The notes under the pieces are model-generated. The model saw only the letters and a program-made list of their open reading frames with translations. It ran no database searches and was not told where the DNA came from. Both the position numbers and the translations under genes were made by a program. DNA of 64,000 nucleotides. It comes from Limnobacter thiooxidans. GTDB taxonomy: Bacteria > Pseudomonadota > Gammaproteobacteria > Burkholderiales > Burkholderiaceae_B. The DNA lies in assembly GCF_036323495.1 (NCBI RefSeq), contig NZ_AP028947.1:868001-932000 (forward strand), written 5' to 3'. Below are positions 18,676-31,731 of the stretch, piece after piece (within the stretch, counting starts at the first letter, position 1; every line of letters starts with the position of its first letter).

Positions 18676-19347
18676 TCAGAGCATTGAAAGCAGGCGTGTG
18701 GCGGCCACACCCATGCGTTCGTTCTCCAGGCGGTTAGTGTCCTGCGCAATCAAGCGATGCAGCATTTTGGCTGTGTTGTGAGTGGGTTCATTGGCGCTGT
18801 ACCGCTCGCGTGCCTTGATCATGGCTTCGATCACTTCATCCGCTTGTTCCCCGGCATTTTCTCTTGCGTACAAAATTGCCACTGTGTCTGCAAACAGCTC
18901 TTGTTTGTAAACAGTTGCTGGTTTTGGACCAAGATTTCCCGTGCTTTGAATACCTCGAAACTCGTCTTCATTGATCTCGAAACTGGCGGTAAACTGGCGA
19001 CTTTCCCTCAAGCAATGTCCCATCTCATGGGCCACTGAGGCGGCCACAATCTCTGGCCATTGAGGTCTGTTGCGTTCGTTCAAGAATCGTCCCCATTGCG
19101 CCCAAGCGGTTTCGTTGGTGTTCACAATCACCACGCATTTGCCATTCGCATAAGCCATTGCAGCCAATGGAGTTTTTTCTGGCCGTTCCGTTACAACCAA
19201 AGTAGGCTCGGTTTTCATCTCCGCTCGCATTTCAACAATGACTTCCCTGGCAATTTGTTCGACATACTGTGCGGACAGTTCGTTTTGATCTATCGACCCA
19301 AAACCCAAACCCAGAGAGAGAAGAAATGAAAGCATTGCAGAATCCAA
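18676..19347 (-). CDS. Putative zinc metallopeptidase-like protein with HEMGH motif
   Basis: I do not recognise a named family. The protein is about 223 residues (219 if it starts at the second ATG, 19335) with a short hydrophobic N-terminus that may be a signal peptide. VAASVAHEMGHCLRESRQF contains the HExxH zinc motif of gluzincins and metzincins, and a downstream helix with QELFADTVAILYA could supply the third ligand (Glu or Asp). It is convergent with xerC. It could be a small periplasmic peptidase, but activity is unproven. Confidence 0.6.
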   Translation of the reverse strand: MDSAMLSFLLSLGLGFGSIDQNELSAQYVEQIAREVIVEMRAEMKTEPTLVVTERPEKTPLAAMAYANGKCVVIVNTNETAWAQWGRFLNERNRPQWPEIVAASVAHEMGHCLRESRQFTASFEINEDEFRGIQSTGNLGPKPATVYKQELFADTVAILYARENAGEQADEVIEAMIKARERYSANEPTHNTAKMLHRLIAQDTNRLENERMGVAATRLLSML

Positions 19348-19407
19348 GCGTTGAACTTGAATTCAGTTTCTTTTAATGCCCTCGAATTGATTTTGAGGAG
19401 AAAAGCC

Positions 19408-20478
19408 TTATAAATCAGTCTTTTCTGTCAAAGTAGGAGTCTGCTCGGCACGCCATGTCAGAACTTCCTTTACAAGCTCTGGACCTTCCAGCAAATGGTC
19501 TCGCCACTGGATTGCGTTCATGTGCAGCTCGTTCAAGTAAGCCAGCAAAACTGGCCAGGTTTCCGAAAAGTCGCGACTTCCTTCCAGGTTGTTCCAACTG
19601 GCCCAGCAATTCCACAATGCCGCTGCACAGTCTGGGCTTAATCTTGCCGAGTATCTTTTAAAAAAATGCGCCAGCTTTTCCTCGTGGGCATTGTCACCTG
19701 TGGCGTAAATTTGCCAAATCAATGGCAGCCCCGCCAATTGGGCGCGAACAAAAGAGTCTTCACCTCGAACAAACAGCACGTCGTATTGCGCCAGCAAATC
19801 GTCAAACTCGCTTTGTGCGCAGAAAGGTATCCAATTCACACCGCTAAATTCAGTTTCTTCAGATTCTTTGCCTGCCACGTCGATCGTTATAGGCGGGTCG
19901 CAACTTTCTCTCTGTTCAGCCCATTCGATCAACCTGAGCCACGGCGCGTCAGGATACGAAAACACGAAAAGGCGCAGGCCTTCTGTTGGGTTAACGCTGC
20001 GCTTGTGTTTCAGGCGGGCAGGGTAATCACAATGAACAACTCCTCCTGTTCGGCTTGTGAATCCGGGGTAGAAGTAACTTGTCTTGTGACCGGAACTAGG
20101 GGACACCGAGTCGCCGCCATGAAACTCTTCGATCCAGGTTTCTGCTGACAGGTAATCAATCACGAGCCAAGGCGTATTCGGGAATGTCTCTTTCAATGCC
20201 AAATCAAACCGGTGTGCGGTTTGTTCACTGGACGTGCCAAATGGTTCAAGAAGCAAATCCAGCGCAGCGTATTCCTTCGCAGAAAAACCAGCCTGCGTTG
20301 CGTCAACCAGAGTCAGGCCTTCAGTTTGTTGGCATGGATACAAGCGTGAAAATGTCGCAGCACTGTCATGGAAAAGAACCACTTCATGATCTTGCGTAGC
20401 CAAAGCTCTGGCCAGGCGTAATGAAAAGCCAGCATCTCCATAGTTGTCGATAACTTTGCAAATTATCCCAATGTGCAT
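19408..20478 (-). CDS. earP: EF-P arginine rhamnosyltransferase
   Basis: EarP (formerly DUF2331) transfers rhamnose from dTDP-rhamnose to Arg32 of elongation factor P. From the ATG at 20478 the protein starts MHIGIICKVIDNYGDAGFSLRLA, with the two conserved aspartates at 11 and 15. The C-terminal nucleotide-binding region shows FVRGEDSFVRAQLAGLPLIWQIY. The longer frame begins with TTG and is not conserved. It follows efp, whose residue 32 is arginine as EarP requires. Confidence 0.93.
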   Translation of the reverse strand: MHIGIICKVIDNYGDAGFSLRLARALATQDHEVVLFHDSAATFSRLYPCQQTEGLTLVDATQAGFSAKEYAALDLLLEPFGTSSEQTAHRFDLALKETFPNTPWLVIDYLSAETWIEEFHGGDSVSPSSGHKTSYFYPGFTSRTGGVVHCDYPARLKHKRSVNPTEGLRLFVFSYPDAPWLRLIEWAEQRESCDPPITIDVAGKESEETEFSGVNWIPFCAQSEFDDLLAQYDVLFVRGEDSFVRAQLAGLPLIWQIYATGDNAHEEKLAHFFKRYSARLSPDCAAALWNCWASWNNLEGSRDFSETWPVLLAYLNELHMNAIQWRDHLLEGPELVKEVLTWRAEQTPTLTEKTDL

Positions 20479-20499
20479 ATTTTCTTGGCTCAAATGGAA

Positions 20500-20518
20500 A
20501 GGGCCCCAAAGGGGCCCT
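20500..20518 (-). terminator. Hairpin between efp and earP (possible attenuator)
   Basis: A perfect 8-bp stem (20500-20507 with 20511-20518) with a 3-base loop lies between the efp stop and the earP start. On the minus strand it is followed only by CTTTCCATTT, so it would be a weak terminator or an mRNA-stabilising hairpin. Confidence 0.45.
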
Positions 20519-20543
20519 GTTTCAACACATGCAGCGAATCAAA

Positions 20544-21104
20544 TCACTTCACGCGGTTGCGGTATTCAGCAGTGCGGGTGTCAATTTCGATCTTGTCACC
20601 GATTTCAACGAACGCAGGCACCTGAATTTCGAAACTGGTTGGCTTGATACGCGCAGCCTTCATGATTTTGCCTGATGTATCGCCTCGTACAGCTGGCTCT
20701 GTGTACTCCACTTCACGAACAACAGTGGTGGGCAATTCAACGGACAAAGCCTTGCCATCGTAAAACACCACTTCGCAGGGCATACCATCGTCCAGGTAAT
20801 TCAGTGCGTCGCCCATGTTTTCGGCTTCCACTTCATACTGGTTGTACTCGCTGTCCATCAATACATACATGGGGTCGGCAAAGTAAGAGTAGGTTACTTC
20901 CTTGCGTTCCAGCATCAACAACTCGAACTTTTCGTCCGCCTTGAAAACACTTTCCATGCCTGCACCGGTCAGCAGGTTCTTCATTTTCATTTTCACAACA
21001 GCGGCATTGCGGCCGGACTTGTTGTATTCGGTCTTCAGAACCACCATGGGGTCTTTGCCAACCATTACTACGTTGCCTAGGCGAACTTCTTGTGCAGTTT
21101 TCAT
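20544..21104 (-). CDS. efp: Elongation factor P (arginine-32 type)
   Basis: EF-P relieves ribosome stalling at polyproline stretches. The 186-residue protein has three beta-barrel domains. The modified-loop residue is arginine (YNKSGR, Arg32) rather than the lysine modified by EpmA/EpmB in E. coli. This is the form activated by rhamnosylation, and earP lies directly downstream. The C-terminal [10 protein letters not shown] is typical. Confidence 0.97.
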   Translation of the reverse strand: MKTAQEVRLGNVVMVGKDPMVVLKTEYNKSGRNAAVVKMKMKNLLTGAGMESVFKADEKFELLMLERKEVTYSYFADPMYVLMDSEYNQYEVEAENMGDALNYLDDGMPCEVVFYDGKALSVELPTTVVREVEYTEPAVRGDTSGKIMKAARIKPTSFEIQVPAFVEIGDKIEIDTRTAEYRNRVK

Positions 21105-21228
21105 GAGTTTGATGAGGATTTAAAATTCAAGCCCCGTATTGTACTCGAAGTGCCTGATCGCACAAGGTTCTTTCTAATGTGATCAGGATGAGGGCAATCG
21201 ATATGAACGCCTAGGAATCCCTTTTAAT

Positions 21229-21960
21229 TCAGGCCACTTTGTCAGGCGCTCTACTAAGAACCGGGGCTGGATCTACTTCTACATAAGAGGCAGGGGCCAG
21301 ATCAACGGGCAGTTCGTAGGGGCCTACCACTCTACGATGCAGTGCATCCACATGATTGCCTACCGCAGCAACCATTCGTTTGACCTGGTGATATTTGCCT
21401 GTGGTGATGCCCAGTTCCAACTGCCCGTCAGGTAGCAAGTTGGCTCGGCTGGCATAGATGATCTCCGGCTCATCGTCCAGATCCACCCCCTCAACAAGCC
21501 GCTTCAATTGCAATTCAGTAAACGGTCTTGCTCCTTTTACTACATAGATCTTTTCAATCTCCTGCCTGGTGCCGACTTTTCCACTAATAAGGCGGTGGAT
21601 GAACTGGCCGTCATCGGAGAACAGCAGCAACCCCGTTGTATCCAGATCAAGGCGCCCCGCTGCCTGCAAACCTCGCTTTATATAGTGCTTCGGCAGCAGG
21701 TCGAAAACCGAAGGGTTGTGGCTGGGCAGGTGAGAAGTCTCATATCCAGCAGGTTTATGCATCAACACGTACTTGTATTGAGTAATTTCGAAGGTATTTC
21801 CATCAATTAAAAGGGTGTCTCCCCATGAAATTTCATCTATTTCGGGGTCGATCTGAATTCCGTTGCGAAAAATTTCGGAATTCCAGAAAATATTTTCGCA
21901 TTCACGACGACTTCCAAGTCCTTGTGATTGCAGGATTTTTACGCTTGGTCTAACTTTCAT
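21229..21960 (-). CDS. RsuA family 16S rRNA pseudouridine synthase
   Basis: From the ATG at 21960 the protein is 243 residues: an S4 domain (MKVRPSVKILQSQGLGSRRE) followed by the catalytic domain with GRLDLDTTGLLLFSDDG, whose first Asp is the nucleophile. RsuA-type enzymes make pseudouridine 516 in 16S rRNA. The longer frame to 22065 would run through the rrn promoter at 21995-22023, so the shorter start is chosen. The gene is divergent from the rrn operon. Confidence 0.88.
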   Translation of the reverse strand: MKVRPSVKILQSQGLGSRRECENIFWNSEIFRNGIQIDPEIDEISWGDTLLIDGNTFEITQYKYVLMHKPAGYETSHLPSHNPSVFDLLPKHYIKRGLQAAGRLDLDTTGLLLFSDDGQFIHRLISGKVGTRQEIEKIYVVKGARPFTELQLKRLVEGVDLDDEPEIIYASRANLLPDGQLELGITTGKYHQVKRMVAAVGNHVDALHRRVVGPYELPVDLAPASYVEVDPAPVLSRAPDKVA

Positions 21961-21994
21961 TTGAAGATTCTTTGAATTTATTTGCCAAAAGTGT

Positions 21995-22023
21995 TTGACA
22001 GGTTTCGGATTGATGTGCATAAT
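21995..22023 (+). promoter_or_regulatory. rrn operon promoter
   Basis: TTGACA (21995-22000) and CATAAT (22018-22023) are separated by exactly 17 bases. The preceding 35 bases are AT-rich and could act as an UP element. The predicted transcript start is near 22030, about 300 bases before mature 16S rRNA. Confidence 0.82.
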
Positions 22024-22140
22024 CTCGTTTCTCTGCTGCACGACAAGCAGCGCGAAACGAAGCAAGCAAGCGGTTCTTCAGGGTCTTAAGTAGTAAATAA
22101 GGCAGTACGAAGAACAGTGATTGTAGCGGAAATTTCGAAG

Positions 22141-22152
22141 CGATCTTTAACA
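22141..22152 (+). promoter_or_regulatory. rrn leader boxA-like antitermination site
   Basis: CGATCTTTAACA closely resembles the boxA consensus TGCTCTTTAACA recognised by NusB/NusE. It sits in the leader about 180 bases before 16S rRNA, a usual place. The 22066-22335 leader shows nothing else that I can name. Confidence 0.7.
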
Positions 22153-22335
22153 AGTTAACAGCCGATAAGTGTGGGCACTGACCAGATAGGTTTAAGGTTT
22201 GTTCTTTTCTCAAAAAGAATGACTTTGAATCACGATTCAGAGTTAGTGCTCACGGAATAAAGTAAGTGAATGTAAAGGTCGTCAAGGCCGATACAAACAT
22301 CTACTCCGTCGAGTTTAGTAAATTTTGCAGAGATT

Positions 22336-23867
<1,532 letters not shown>

Positions 23868-24025
23868 GAGAAAGAGAAGTAGATCAAGTCTTGAATGTGT
23901 CTGGTACTAGTGCTCACACTTATCGGTTTGTTTAAATATTAGATACAAGCAGCAAATGAGAGGGCCTTCAGTCGATGTGGTTAACGTTGACTAGAGGTCA
24001 GGGCCCTGGGGTTGAAAAGTTTTTA

Positions 24026-24102
24026 GGGTCTGTAGCTCAGTTGGTTAGAGCACCGTCTTGATAAGGCGGGGGTCGATGGTTCGAGCCCATCCAGACCCAC
24101 CA
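24026..24102 (+). tRNA. tRNA-Ile (GAT)
   Basis: 77 bases with acceptor GGGTCTG pairing CAGACCC, anticodon GAT in the CTTGATAAG loop, T-arm GGTTCGAGCCC and an encoded CCA end. It is the first tRNA of the 16S-23S spacer. Confidence 0.97.
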
Positions 24103-24132
24103 TTGATTTCAAATGGTAGTTAGAAAATACCT

Positions 24133-24208
24133 GGGGGTGTAGCTCAGCTGGGAGAGCACCTGCTTTGCAAGCAGGGGGTCATCGGTTCGATCCCGTTCAC
24201 CTCCACCA
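24133..24208 (+). tRNA. tRNA-Ala (TGC)
   Basis: 76 bases with acceptor GGGGGTG pairing CACCTCC (one G-U pair), anticodon TGC in CTTTGCAAG, T-arm CGGTTCGATCCCG and an encoded CCA. It is the second tRNA of the spacer, 30 bases after tRNA-Ile. Confidence 0.97.
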
Positions 24209-24331
24209 ATCTTTTGCTCTCAATGAAAGTTGAGTTTGTATCGAGTGTTTAAGTAAAGCGTCTTTAAGTAGATTGGCTGTTAATAAGTTGGCAAGTAAGC
24301 AATGCGCACAATGTTGCATTGCCCTTGCGGT

Positions 24332-24366
24332 CAAATGAATGAGCATATTGAATGTTTATTCATTTG
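24332..24366 (+). repeat. Inverted repeat in the tRNA-Ala to 23S spacer
   Basis: A perfect 9-bp inverted repeat (CAAATGAAT at 24332-24340, ATTCATTTG at 24358-24366). A second one, GCAATGC/GCATTGC, lies just upstream at 24299-24322. Both probably fold in the precursor rRNA. The 24209-24635 spacer contains these, a boxA and one arm of the 23S processing stem, but no gene. Confidence 0.5.
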
Positions 24367-24401
24367 GCTGTAAGAGTCGCCAAGCCCCTAGGGTTTGGAC
24401 T

Positions 24402-24413
24402 TGTTCTTTAACA
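24402..24413 (+). promoter_or_regulatory. Spacer boxA antitermination site
   Basis: TGTTCTTTAACA differs from the boxA consensus by one base and lies about 220 bases before 23S rRNA, the expected position for renewal of the antitermination complex. Confidence 0.75.
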
Positions 24414-24614
24414 ATTTGGAAATGATGAGATATCGAGATAGATACTCCTTTTAATTAAGGTGTACATATTTTGATTGATGCGATTGCATCATCGTTCTTC
24501 TCAAGAAGTTGATGTGCGTTGTTCCTAATGCATATCGGCGCTTGAATCTTAGAATACACACAAACTACTTTGCTTTTTATGGTGATTACAGTGTTGTTGA
24601 GAGTGAATAACTTG

Positions 24615-24635
24615 AAGCAGGGCTTAACGCTATAG

Positions 24636-24640
<5 letters not shown>
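24615..24640 (+). other. 5' arm of the 23S precursor processing stem
   Basis: This 26-base segment can pair with 27512-27537 at 25 of 26 positions (two of them G-U), bringing the ends of 23S rRNA together as a long RNase III-type substrate. It overlaps the first bases of mature 23S rRNA. Confidence 0.75.
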
Positions 24641-27511
<2,871 letters not shown>

Positions 27512-27518
<7 letters not shown>

Positions 27519-27537
27519 ATAGCATTGAGCCTTGCTT
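27512..27537 (+). other. 3' arm of the 23S precursor processing stem
   Basis: Pairs with 24615-24640. The following spacer (27538-27758) before 5S rRNA holds no gene that I can support. Confidence 0.7.
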
Positions 27538-27759
27538 AAAGATACGCACTTGAAACAACACACAGTAAATCTACCCAGGTTTAAAACCCTGAAATTAGTC
27601 AAGGTAGTTTGTAGTGAAAGACAGAAATACCCGCAATACGCATCAAGCCAGAATAGTCTCTAGACCGATAACTCATCAGATCCAAATCGAGCCAATCAGC
27701 CGCAATGCTGGTTAGCTAACAAGTACGTGCAGAGCACCGCACTTACAGCCAACCCTCTT

Positions 27760-27875
27760 TGCCTGACGACCATAGCAAGGTGGTACCACTCCTTCCCATC
27801 CCGAACAGGACAGTGAAACGCCTTAGCGCCGATGATAGTGTGCATTCGCATGTGAAAGTAGGACATCGTCAGGCT
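27760..27875 (+). rRNA. rrf: 5S ribosomal RNA
   Basis: About 116 bases from TGCCTGACGACCATAGCAAG to the complementary CATCGTCAGGC, with the conserved internal CATCCCGAACAGGACAGTGAAACG-type loop region split around 27800-27825. It is the last gene of the rrn operon. Confidence 0.96.
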
Positions 27876-27885
27876 CTCCAATTCA

Positions 27886-27924
27886 AGAAAAACCCCGTAC
27901 TCGAAAGAGGCGGGGTTTTTTATT
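27886..27924 (+). terminator. rrn operon terminator
   Basis: The stem AAAACCCCG (27889-27897) pairs with CGGGGTTTT (27911-27919), with a 13-base loop and a T run. It lies 11 bases after 5S rRNA and about 50 bases before the next gene. Confidence 0.9.
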
Positions 27925-27973
27925 TCCTGCTAAAAACTCAATTGCCGCTATACTTTCTCGTCGTCATAACTGC

Positions 27974-30900
27974 TTGGGTAATGTTGCCTTGGACCTTCAG
28001 CCACATCGGAATTTCTTTCAAAAAGTATTTGGTCAGATTTCAAGCGATCCTTTTTGTATCGCTGTTTCAGTTGGTGAGCAGCAATCCCGTGCGTCCTCAA
28101 GACACGTGCTGGCTAAGAATTTCGACGAATGCTGGCCTTTGGTGGTGGAGTTATCTCGTTCCCTGTGTTTGAGCAGCACTTCGGAAAATCTTCATGTCCG
28201 CCTGGATTGTTTGATTGATGTTCAGGAATACAGCTGGGCGCAATTCAAGAAAGAGCTGAGTAAAACCAAGCGTAACTATTTCCGCAGAGGTGTGGTTTTA
28301 GATCTGGATTTCGAATGCCTTTTTTTGGAAACAGAGTTAAACGCCAATGCGATGCTAATTGCGGGTAGTGACATTGAAACAGCCCAGTTGAATATTGGCA
28401 ACTTCAATCGGTATGCACGTCGTAAGTACGGACAGGCATTTGTATTGGACGATTCTGATCACAAACCTGTTTGGCTATTCAATACTGTCGGGGTTTATCT
28501 TGGGCCAGATGCCCTGGATCCCGTAAGGCTGCATCAGGATGGGCCCTTTGTTGGCAATCGCATCATTTCAGAACTTGATGTTGACAGCACCACACGGTTT
28601 GTAACCAAAGGGTCAGATTTTTTATCGAGGCAGGTCAATCAGAACGGTCGATTCGTCTACGGGTTGTTTCCTTGTTTTGATCGCGAAGTGAGTGGCTATA
28701 ACACTTTGCGTCACGCGAGTTCTACTTATGCCATGCTGGAAGCCTGGGAAGTAAGTAGAAGTCCAGAGCTGTTTAATTCGATCGAGCTCGCTCTGAACTA
28801 TTTGGTCAAGAATCTAATTCACGTGGTTAGTTTACCCAGCTTACCACCAGGCAACGAAATGGCGTTCCTTGTCGATACTGGCAATGAAGTTAAGTTGGGG
28901 GGCAATGCTGTTTGTGTATTGGCTTTGTGCAAATACACCGAGTTGACTGGAAACAGGCAGTACATGCAGTTGCTTGAGCGCCTGGCGCACGGTATGGCTG
29001 CAATGTTCAATACCAATACGGGTCAGTTTGTCCATGTCTTGAATTTTCCTGACCTTAGCGTCAAGGAAGTTTTCCGCATTATTTATTACGACGGTGAAGC
29101 AGCATTTGCGTTAATGCGCTTGTATCGTTTGACCCGAAAACCTGCTTATTTAGAACTGGTTGAACGTGCGTTTGAGTATTTTATTCATGCAAGGCACGAC
29201 CGTAGCCATGACCATTGGTTGAGTTATTGTGTCAACGAATTAACTGTATACAAGCCTCTGCGCAAGTACTTTGAGTTCGGCGTTCGGAATTTTCAGGATT
29301 ACCTTGATTTTGTTCTCGAACGAATCACTACCTTTCCAACTCTGCTTGAGTTGATGATGGCAGCCGAGCAGATGTTGCAGCGTATGAGAGATTTGCCTGA
29401 GCTTCAGGATTTGCTTGGAGAAGTGGATCTTGAGAAGTTTTATCGGGCATTGCATATCAGGGCAAATCGATTGATTGCTGGTCATTTTTGGCCAGAGTTG
29501 GCGATGTTTTTTGCCAATCCACAGCGAATAGAAGGGTCGTTTTTCATACGACATCAGGCATTCAGAGTGCGGATTGATGATGTAGAACACTACCTCTCAG
29601 GGTTGATCGCGTATCGAAAGTTTTTGCTCGAGCGAAAGCCTGTCCGTTTCCTGCCCCTCGAAGCGGAAACTTCTGCAGAACTCGTGCCACCTTCTTTTGG
29701 TTCGCAGCTTGATCCTAAGCCTCTGCCGATCAGAGCAGTGTCTTTGCCGGCTGCTTTGTCGGGTGAGGCGAATGGAGAGATACACCCGGAACTTCTCTTG
29801 CCTATTCGCGGTGGAAAACTGTTTTGGCGCGCTGCTGAATGCTGGAATCGGATGCGGACGGATGCCCTCCGAGTCGGGCTGATCCTGTTGCCAGTCAGTG
29901 ATGCCGACACGTATCGCACACTTGAAGTGCAGAAACGCTTGTTTTTCTCTCGTTTTGAGCCTTGTGGGGTAGAGGCAGCTTTATCCGTTCATTGGTCAGG
30001 ATGTCAGTGGAAGTTGAAATCTGGTCAATCGTTGACTGCTGTTCCGGGTAAGTCGATATATGGCTGGGGTATTGCAATCGATGTAATCCAAGACCAGGGT
30101 GGTCGAATAGTCGAGTGGCTAAGCAAACATGCGCACCGCTACGGATTTTGTTGGCATGAACAAGATAAGCCTTGGCGTTTAGTTTATTTCGCAGGTGATC
30201 ATGTCACTGAAATTTTGCCCGCCCTTGCTACCCCAGAGTCGGATTTCAAGACCTGGGATTCAGGTTTCATTTCGAGAGCTACGCCAGGCCATTGGATTCA
30301 GTCACCTGCGGAAAGTTGGTCAGCAACAGGTTTGTTCACGTGGGAAGGCTCCATGAAAGAGGGTCAGGTTGCTGTTGTGGCTGCTGACCCGAAGGAGCGG
30401 GGTATTCGCGTGGAAAGGCTGGCAAAATTGCCTTTTACACCGGCAGGTCTTGTTACTTCGATGTCGGATCAGGAGTTGGCCAGTTTTGCAGTGCCGACTG
30501 CCTTGCCTGTTTATCGTGTGTCTTCAAATCGTAGGGCTTTGATTGATTTGGCATATCTTGCACGCAGGCACTTCCGCGGCAAAGTGATTGGCGTTACAGG
30601 AACTGCTGGCAAGACAACGACTGTCGGTATGATCGCCCACGCTTTGACGCATCTATCTGGCGATGTTTTCAGTACCAAGGGCAACGCGAACTTACCGGCA
30701 GGTGTTGCGTGGAATCTTTGTCAAGTGCCTTGGAGCACACCTTACGCCGTGTTGGAATTGGCGATTGGCTCTATGGCCGAGAATACCCGTATGGCCCGAC
30801 CTGATGTGGCAGTGGTGACCAATATTGGGCCTTCCCACCTTGAGTTTCATGGTACGACTAGAAATGTGGCTCTCAAGAAGGCCAGGATTTTTACTGGGGT

Positions 30901-31660
30901 ACCAGATGGTGGCGCGGCCGTCATTTGTCTTGATACGGAGCACTCAGATCTGCTGGTCAAGGCGGCCCAAACTCAAGGACTCAGGGTGTTGACCTACGGA
31001 TTCAGTCAACAGGCGACTGTTTGGGTTGAAAGATGGGATCCTGTTGGCGGTGAATTGCTGCTGCACACACCGAAGGGTATGCACACTCTAAGATCAGGGT
31101 TGGAAGGGAAACACATGGTGTTGAATACGCTGGCCTGTGTGGCGGTTGGGTTGGCTTTGGAGTTGGATGTCGATGTGTTCCTTTCCGGTCTGAGCAATTT
31201 TTCCCCAGTCTCTGGAAGAGGAAAAGTGCATGACATTGCCTTTCACTCAAAGCAGATTAGTTTGATTGACGAGAGTTACAACGCCAACCCGGTTTCGATG
31301 CAAGCTTCAATTGAACTTGCTGGTCTTTTGTCTACGAAAAGTGCGGCGAAACGGAATGTGATGATTTTGGGCGACATGCTGGAGCTTGGAAATGATTCCG
31401 ATACCCTTCATCGTGCGCTTGAGAAGGTTTTGATTCAGCAGAAACCCGATTTGGTGGTGTTGTGTGGAAATTTGATCCGGGTTTTACAAGAACCTCTTCT
31501 GGCGGCAGGAATAGCGCATGTGGCTGTCTTTTCGAATGTTGAGGATTTGACCTTGGTGCTTGCCGAGTTGTTGCAGGATGGTGACCAAGTGTTGGTAAAA
31601 GGATCTCACGGTACAGGCTTGCACCGGCTGGTTTCGTTGTTGACCTCAAGTCTTGGGTAG
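27974..31660 (+). CDS. Multidomain MurF-type ligase fused to a toroid-like region and a degenerate VanY-like domain
   Basis: A 1228-residue protein. Residues 1-190 are not recognised. About 205-480 resemble an alpha/alpha-toroid (LGGNAVCVLALCKYTELTGN, YYDGEAAFALMRLYRL, HDHWLSYCVNEL). About 615-765 resemble an M15/VanY D,D-carboxypeptidase: YRTLEVQ (Arg648), then S694-I-Y-G-W-G-I-A-I-D703, where family members have SxHxxGxAxD, and KPWR (Arg735), where they have PWH. Two zinc ligands are thus replaced, so peptidase activity is unlikely. About 770-1228 are a complete MurF-like ligase with ATP loop GVTGTAGKTTT (Lys880), DESYNANPVSM (1099-1108) and GDQVLVKGSHGTG. MurF adds D-Ala-D-Ala to UDP-MurNAc-tripeptide. 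The start is uncertain: TTG 27974 is used because no in-frame ATG occurs for about 130 codons. It stands alone after the rrn operon. Confidence 0.8.
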   Translation: MGNVALDLQPHRNFFQKVFGQISSDPFCIAVSVGEQQSRASSRHVLAKNFDECWPLVVELSRSLCLSSTSENLHVRLDCLIDVQEYSWAQFKKELSKTKRNYFRRGVVLDLDFECLFLETELNANAMLIAGSDIETAQLNIGNFNRYARRKYGQAFVLDDSDHKPVWLFNTVGVYLGPDALDPVRLHQDGPFVGNRIISELDVDSTTRFVTKGSDFLSRQVNQNGRFVYGLFPCFDREVSGYNTLRHASSTYAMLEAWEVSRSPELFNSIELALNYLVKNLIHVVSLPSLPPGNEMAFLVDTGNEVKLGGNAVCVLALCKYTELTGNRQYMQLLERLAHGMAAMFNTNTGQFVHVLNFPDLSVKEVFRIIYYDGEAAFALMRLYRLTRKPAYLELVERAFEYFIHARHDRSHDHWLSYCVNELTVYKPLRKYFEFGVRNFQDYLDFVLERITTFPTLLELMMAAEQMLQRMRDLPELQDLLGEVDLEKFYRALHIRANRLIAGHFWPELAMFFANPQRIEGSFFIRHQAFRVRIDDVEHYLSGLIAYRKFLLERKPVRFLPLEAETSAELVPPSFGSQLDPKPLPIRAVSLPAALSGEANGEIHPELLLPIRGGKLFWRAAECWNRMRTDALRVGLILLPVSDADTYRTLEVQKRLFFSRFEPCGVEAALSVHWSGCQWKLKSGQSLTAVPGKSIYGWGIAIDVIQDQGGRIVEWLSKHAHRYGFCWHEQDKPWRLVYFAGDHVTEILPALATPESDFKTWDSGFISRATPGHWIQSPAESWSATGLFTWEGSMKEGQVAVVAADPKERGIRVERLAKLPFTPAGLVTSMSDQELASFAVPTALPVYRVSSNRRALIDLAYLARRHFRGKVIGVTGTAGKTTTVGMIAHALTHLSGDVFSTKGNANLPAGVAWNLCQVPWSTPYAVLELAIGSMAENTRMARPDVAVVTNIGPSHLEFHGTTRNVALKKARIFTGVPDGGAAVICLDTEHSDLLVKAAQTQGLRVLTYGFSQQATVWVERWDPVGGELLLHTPKGMHTLRSGLEGKHMVLNTLACVAVGLALELDVDVFLSGLSNFSPVSGRGKVHDIAFHSKQISLIDESYNANPVSMQASIELAGLLSTKSAAKRNVMILGDMLELGNDSDTLHRALEKVLIQQKPDLVVLCGNLIRVLQEPLLAAGIAHVAVFSNVEDLTLVLAELLQDGDQVLVKGSHGTGLHRLVSLLTSSLG

Positions 31661-31731
31661 GTGAATGTGATCAATCGCTTTTTCCGAGCAGCTTATCGTC
31701 GCAGCCGGTCGGAAAGCGATATGTGGCTTCA

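Noticed and set aside
21153-21187. Imperfect inverted repeat CCTGATCGCAC/GTGATCAGG upstream of efp
   Set aside because: One arm has two extra bases and no T tract follows on either strand; a terminator or operator call is not supported.
21961-22065. 35-residue N-terminal extension of the RsuA-type synthase
   Set aside because: It would run across the rrn promoter and is not family-like.
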